From contig WGSL01000077.1 in NCBI GenBank assembly GCA_014871665.1, positions 1-7,871 on the forward strand: a stretch of 7,871 nucleotides of DNA, written 5' to 3'. The notes under the pieces were generated by a model. It did no database searches. It was given only the letters and a program-made list of their open reading frames with translations, and was not told where the DNA came from. Position 1 is the stretch's first letter. Every line of letters begins with the position of its first letter. The position numbers and the translations under genes are program-made. The stretch is from Collinsella sp. (lineage in GTDB: Bacteria; Actinomycetota; Coriobacteriia; Coriobacteriales; Coriobacteriaceae). Positions 5,823-7,871 of the stretch are shown here, in pieces.

Positions 5823-5990
5823 TGTCCCAAACGACAAATTTGTTGCAGTCCGTCGGTTCAGCCCAATGATCCGTTTTCCTCCGTCCCCAATAGATCATTT
5901 TCTAGGTGCCGGTCGCGGGCGTGACTTTTGTCCCAATTGACGCCCCGCTTGCCTAGACGGTCGTGTCGTACGCTCGCAAACGTGGGACAA
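5823..5990. promoter_or_regulatory. Cluster of TGTCCCA sites and a 10-bp palindrome upstream of the DUF2207 gene
   Basis: The heptamer TGTCCCA occurs at 5823-5829 and 5929-5935 in direct orientation and at 5983-5989 inverted (TGGGACA). By chance about one copy is expected in the whole window on both strands. A perfect palindrome ACAAATTTGT (5834-5843) adjoins the first copy. AATGATC (5865-5871) and GATCATT (5893-5899) form a further inverted repeat. The last heptamer is 36 bp before the ATG at 6026. This looks like operator DNA for the DUF2207 gene, but the regulator is unknown and no clear -35/-10 pair was found. Confidence 0.4.
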
Positions 5991-6025
5991 TAACGCTGTC
6001 GGTACCACAGATAAAGGATGTGCCT

Positions 6026-7871
6026 ATGAACACCCTCGTCGCCAAAGTCAGTCGGCAGCGCCACCTGTTTGCGCGATTCGCTTCCGTCTGCGTGCTCGTC
6101 GCGCTTGCGTTGTTGCTGCTGCCTGTCGCCGCGCACGCCGACGGCTACTCCATGACCCAAACCTATATCGGCGCCACGGTCGAGGCCGACGGCTCACTGA
6201 CCGTTGTCGAGGGACGCCAGTTCGATTTCGATGACGACATCAACGGCGTGTTTTGGGAGATCAATACAGGCTCTAACCAGCAGGGCGGCGCGGCGGACGT
6301 CAATGTGCTGAGCGTCGAGGAAGAGGATACCGCGTTCAACAAAGTCGATAGCGCGAACAAGGGTGACTCTGGCGTCTATACGGTTGAGCAGAGCGGTGAC
6401 GGCGTAAAGATTAAGGTATTCAGCCCTCACGAGAGCGGCGACAGCGCGACCTATTACGTGAGCTACACCATGACCGGTGCGGTTATGAACTGGGCCGATA
6501 CCGCCGAGCTCTACTGGAAGTTCGTGGGTGACGGCTGGTCCGCGGATTCCGATGACGTCGAGATGGAAGTGCGCTTCGCAAATGCCGCTGCCGGGACGGC
6601 GGCCGTCAAGGGCGATAACTTCCGCGCGTGGGGCCACGGCCCGCTGACGGGCGACGTGTCGCTCGATGAGGACGAGCCTATGGTCACCTATACCATTCCC
6701 TGCGTGCATCAGGGCGAATTCGCCGAGGCACGCATCGCCTTCCCCAGCGACTGGGTGCCGCAGCTTGCCGCTTCGGGCGAAGAGCGCATGTCAACGATCC
6801 TGAGCGAAGAGAAAGAATGGGCCGACGAAGCTAACGCCCGACGTGCTCACGCTCGCATGATCGCCAATGCACTTGCCGTGCTAAGTGTTGTCGCGGCGGT
6901 GGCCTTTACCGGCACAATCGTTGTGCTCAAGCTGCGCAAGCGCAAGCCCAAGCCGCTTTTCCAGGACGAATATTTCCGCGATGTGCCTTCGGCCGACCAT
7001 CCCGCCGTGCTTTCGGCCCTCATGAGCTGGAACGAGGTGCCCGATCAGGCATATATCGCCACGCTCATGAAGCTCACTGACGACCGTGTGATCAAGCTGG
7101 AGCAGGCGACCGTGACCAAGGCCAAGAAGGGTCTGTTGGGGCGTGAAAAAGAAGAGCAGACGTATCGCGTGACGGTGAGTGATGCGGGCTGGAAGTCGGC
7201 CAAGGGCATTGACCACATGGTGCTCAAGGTCTTCTTTGCCGGTGCTAAGCCCGACGAGAACGGCGATCGCTCGCGCACGTTTGACGAGCTGCAGCACTAC
7301 GTCAAGCAGCACGCTACACCCGTGGGCGACAAACTCGAGGACTATCAGAACACCGTTAAGGGCAAGCTAGCCGATAGCGAGTACGTTGCCTCGGACGGCA
7401 TTGTTGCAATGGTGTTTTGCCTGGTTCTTGGTATTCTGATCGCTTGTGTTCCCGCGGGATCCATCTTCTTTACCGACGGCGCACAGGCGAACATTATCGC
7501 CGCGGTTATCTCGGTGCCGATTGTGCTGGTGGGTATTGGCGTGGGCCTTACGTTCCGCCGCTTTACGCCGGAGGGCGCCGAGGTGGCGGCTCGCTGCAAG
7601 GCGCTTAAGCATTGGCTTGAGGACTTCACGCGTCTAAAGGAAGCCGTCCCCGGCGATCTGGTCCTGTGGAATAAACTTCTGGTGATGGGTACGGCGCTGG
7701 GCGTTTCGAAGGAAGTCCTGCGTCAGCTTGCCGAGGCTGTTCCTCCCGAGGTGCGCGAGGCGGACGGTTTCTACGACAATTACCCCTGCTACTGGTGGTA
7801 CTACCATCATTACGGCAACGAGTCGCCGATGGATTCGTTCGACGGCGTGTCTCACGAGAGCATCCGTGAGC
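6026..7871 (+). CDS. DUF2207-domain membrane protein (3' end beyond window)
   Basis: The visible 615 residues follow the DUF2207 architecture. A Sec signal peptide (1-38) has a basic start, a Leu/Val core VLVALALLLLPVAAHA and likely cleavage after AHA38. An extracellular beta-rich DUF2207 domain (about 40-270) opens with MTQTYIGATVEADGSLTVVE and contains FDDDINGVFWEI and the ELYWKF segment. A transmembrane helix lies at about 278-302, followed by a basic stop (KLRKRKPK). A cytoplasmic winged-helix-like region (about 312-365) includes VLSALMSWNEVPDQAYIATL and KLTDDRVIKLEQ. A pair of helices (about 458-483 and 490-512) follows, then a cytoplasmic segment with RCKALKHWLEDFTRLKEAVP and LWNKLLVMGTALGVSKEV. 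The C-terminus, often Gly/Ser-rich in this family, is cut off. The function of DUF2207 is unknown. ATG 6026 has AAAGGA 7 nt upstream. It is probably transcribed alone from the repeat-rich upstream region. Confidence 0.93.
   Translation, partial: MNTLVAKVSRQRHLFARFASVCVLVALALLLLPVAAHADGYSMTQTYIGATVEADGSLTVVEGRQFDFDDDINGVFWEINTGSNQQGGAADVNVLSVEEEDTAFNKVDSANKGDSGVYTVEQSGDGVKIKVFSPHESGDSATYYVSYTMTGAVMNWADTAELYWKFVGDGWSADSDDVEMEVRFANAAAGTAAVKGDNFRAWGHGPLTGDVSLDEDEPMVTYTIPCVHQGEFAEARIAFPSDWVPQLAASGEERMSTILSEEKEWADEANARRAHARMIANALAVLSVVAAVAFTGTIVVLKLRKRKPKPLFQDEYFRDVPSADHPAVLSALMSWNEVPDQAYIATLMKLTDDRVIKLEQATVTKAKKGLLGREKEEQTYRVTVSDAGWKSAKGIDHMVLKVFFAGAKPDENGDRSRTFDELQHYVKQHATPVGDKLEDYQNTVKGKLADSEYVASDGIVAMVFCLVLGILIACVPAGSIFFTDGAQANIIAAVISVPIVLVGIGVGLTFRRFTPEGAEVAARCKALKHWLEDFTRLKEAVPGDLVLWNKLLVMGTALGVSKEVLRQLAEAVPPEVREADGFYDNYPCYWWYYHHYGNESPMDSFDGVSHESIRE

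Noticed and set aside
5470..6025. A tRNA, T-box or known riboswitch in the divergent region
   Set aside because: No T-loop sequence, no GGTGG-type T-box element and no known aptamer core was recognised on either strand.
6194..6709. Minus-strand 171-codon frame inside the DUF2207 gene
   Set aside because: The opposite strand encodes a signal peptide and a clear DUF2207 ectodomain; this frame is a shadow.

Overview
The window looks like chromosomal DNA from a high-GC Actinomycetota, most plausibly a gut Coriobacteriia such as Collinsella. This is an inference from G+C-rich codon use, short intergenic spacing, a DUF4342-type protein, a DUF2207 membrane protein and a gluQRS gene with a leaderless-looking start; no marker gene proves it.

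Layout. Bases 1-933 carry a minus-strand pair: a DUF4342-like membrane protein (391-933) followed 18 bp later by an OmpR-type response regulator (1-372) that runs off the left edge. After a 385-bp divergent intergenic region comes a plus-strand PPP-type metallophosphoesterase (1319-2080). It converges with an unrecognised, clearly AT-richer minus-strand gene (2092-2919) that has a perfect TATAAT -10 box. Bases 2920-3392 hold that promoter and a 187-bp imperfect palindrome (3048-3234). Next are a 79-residue two-helix membrane protein (3393-3632) and a second, unrelated metallophosphoesterase (3718-4443). The latter converges with gluQRS (4459-5469, minus strand), which attaches glutamate to queuosine in tRNA(Asp). 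The divergent region 5470-6025 carries a gluQRS -10 box 7 nt from the ATG, a strong hairpin terminator with a possible small RNA on the minus strand, and a cluster of TGTCCCA repeats. The window ends inside a large secreted/membrane DUF2207 protein (6026-7871, plus strand).

How the genes work together. The only convincing operon is DUF4342 protein plus response regulator. The two phosphoesterases belong to different branches of the calcineurin-like superfamily and share no obvious pathway. The rest read as single-gene units. No CRISPR array, tRNA, rRNA, transposase or integrase was seen.

The strongest candidates for something undescribed are the 187-bp palindrome, whose single-base A:C mismatches all become G:U pairs on the minus strand; the putative minus-strand RNA at about 5597-5783, which ends in a terminator lying between two divergent genes; and the orphan AT-rich gene beside the palindrome. 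All three are inferences from sequence alone.
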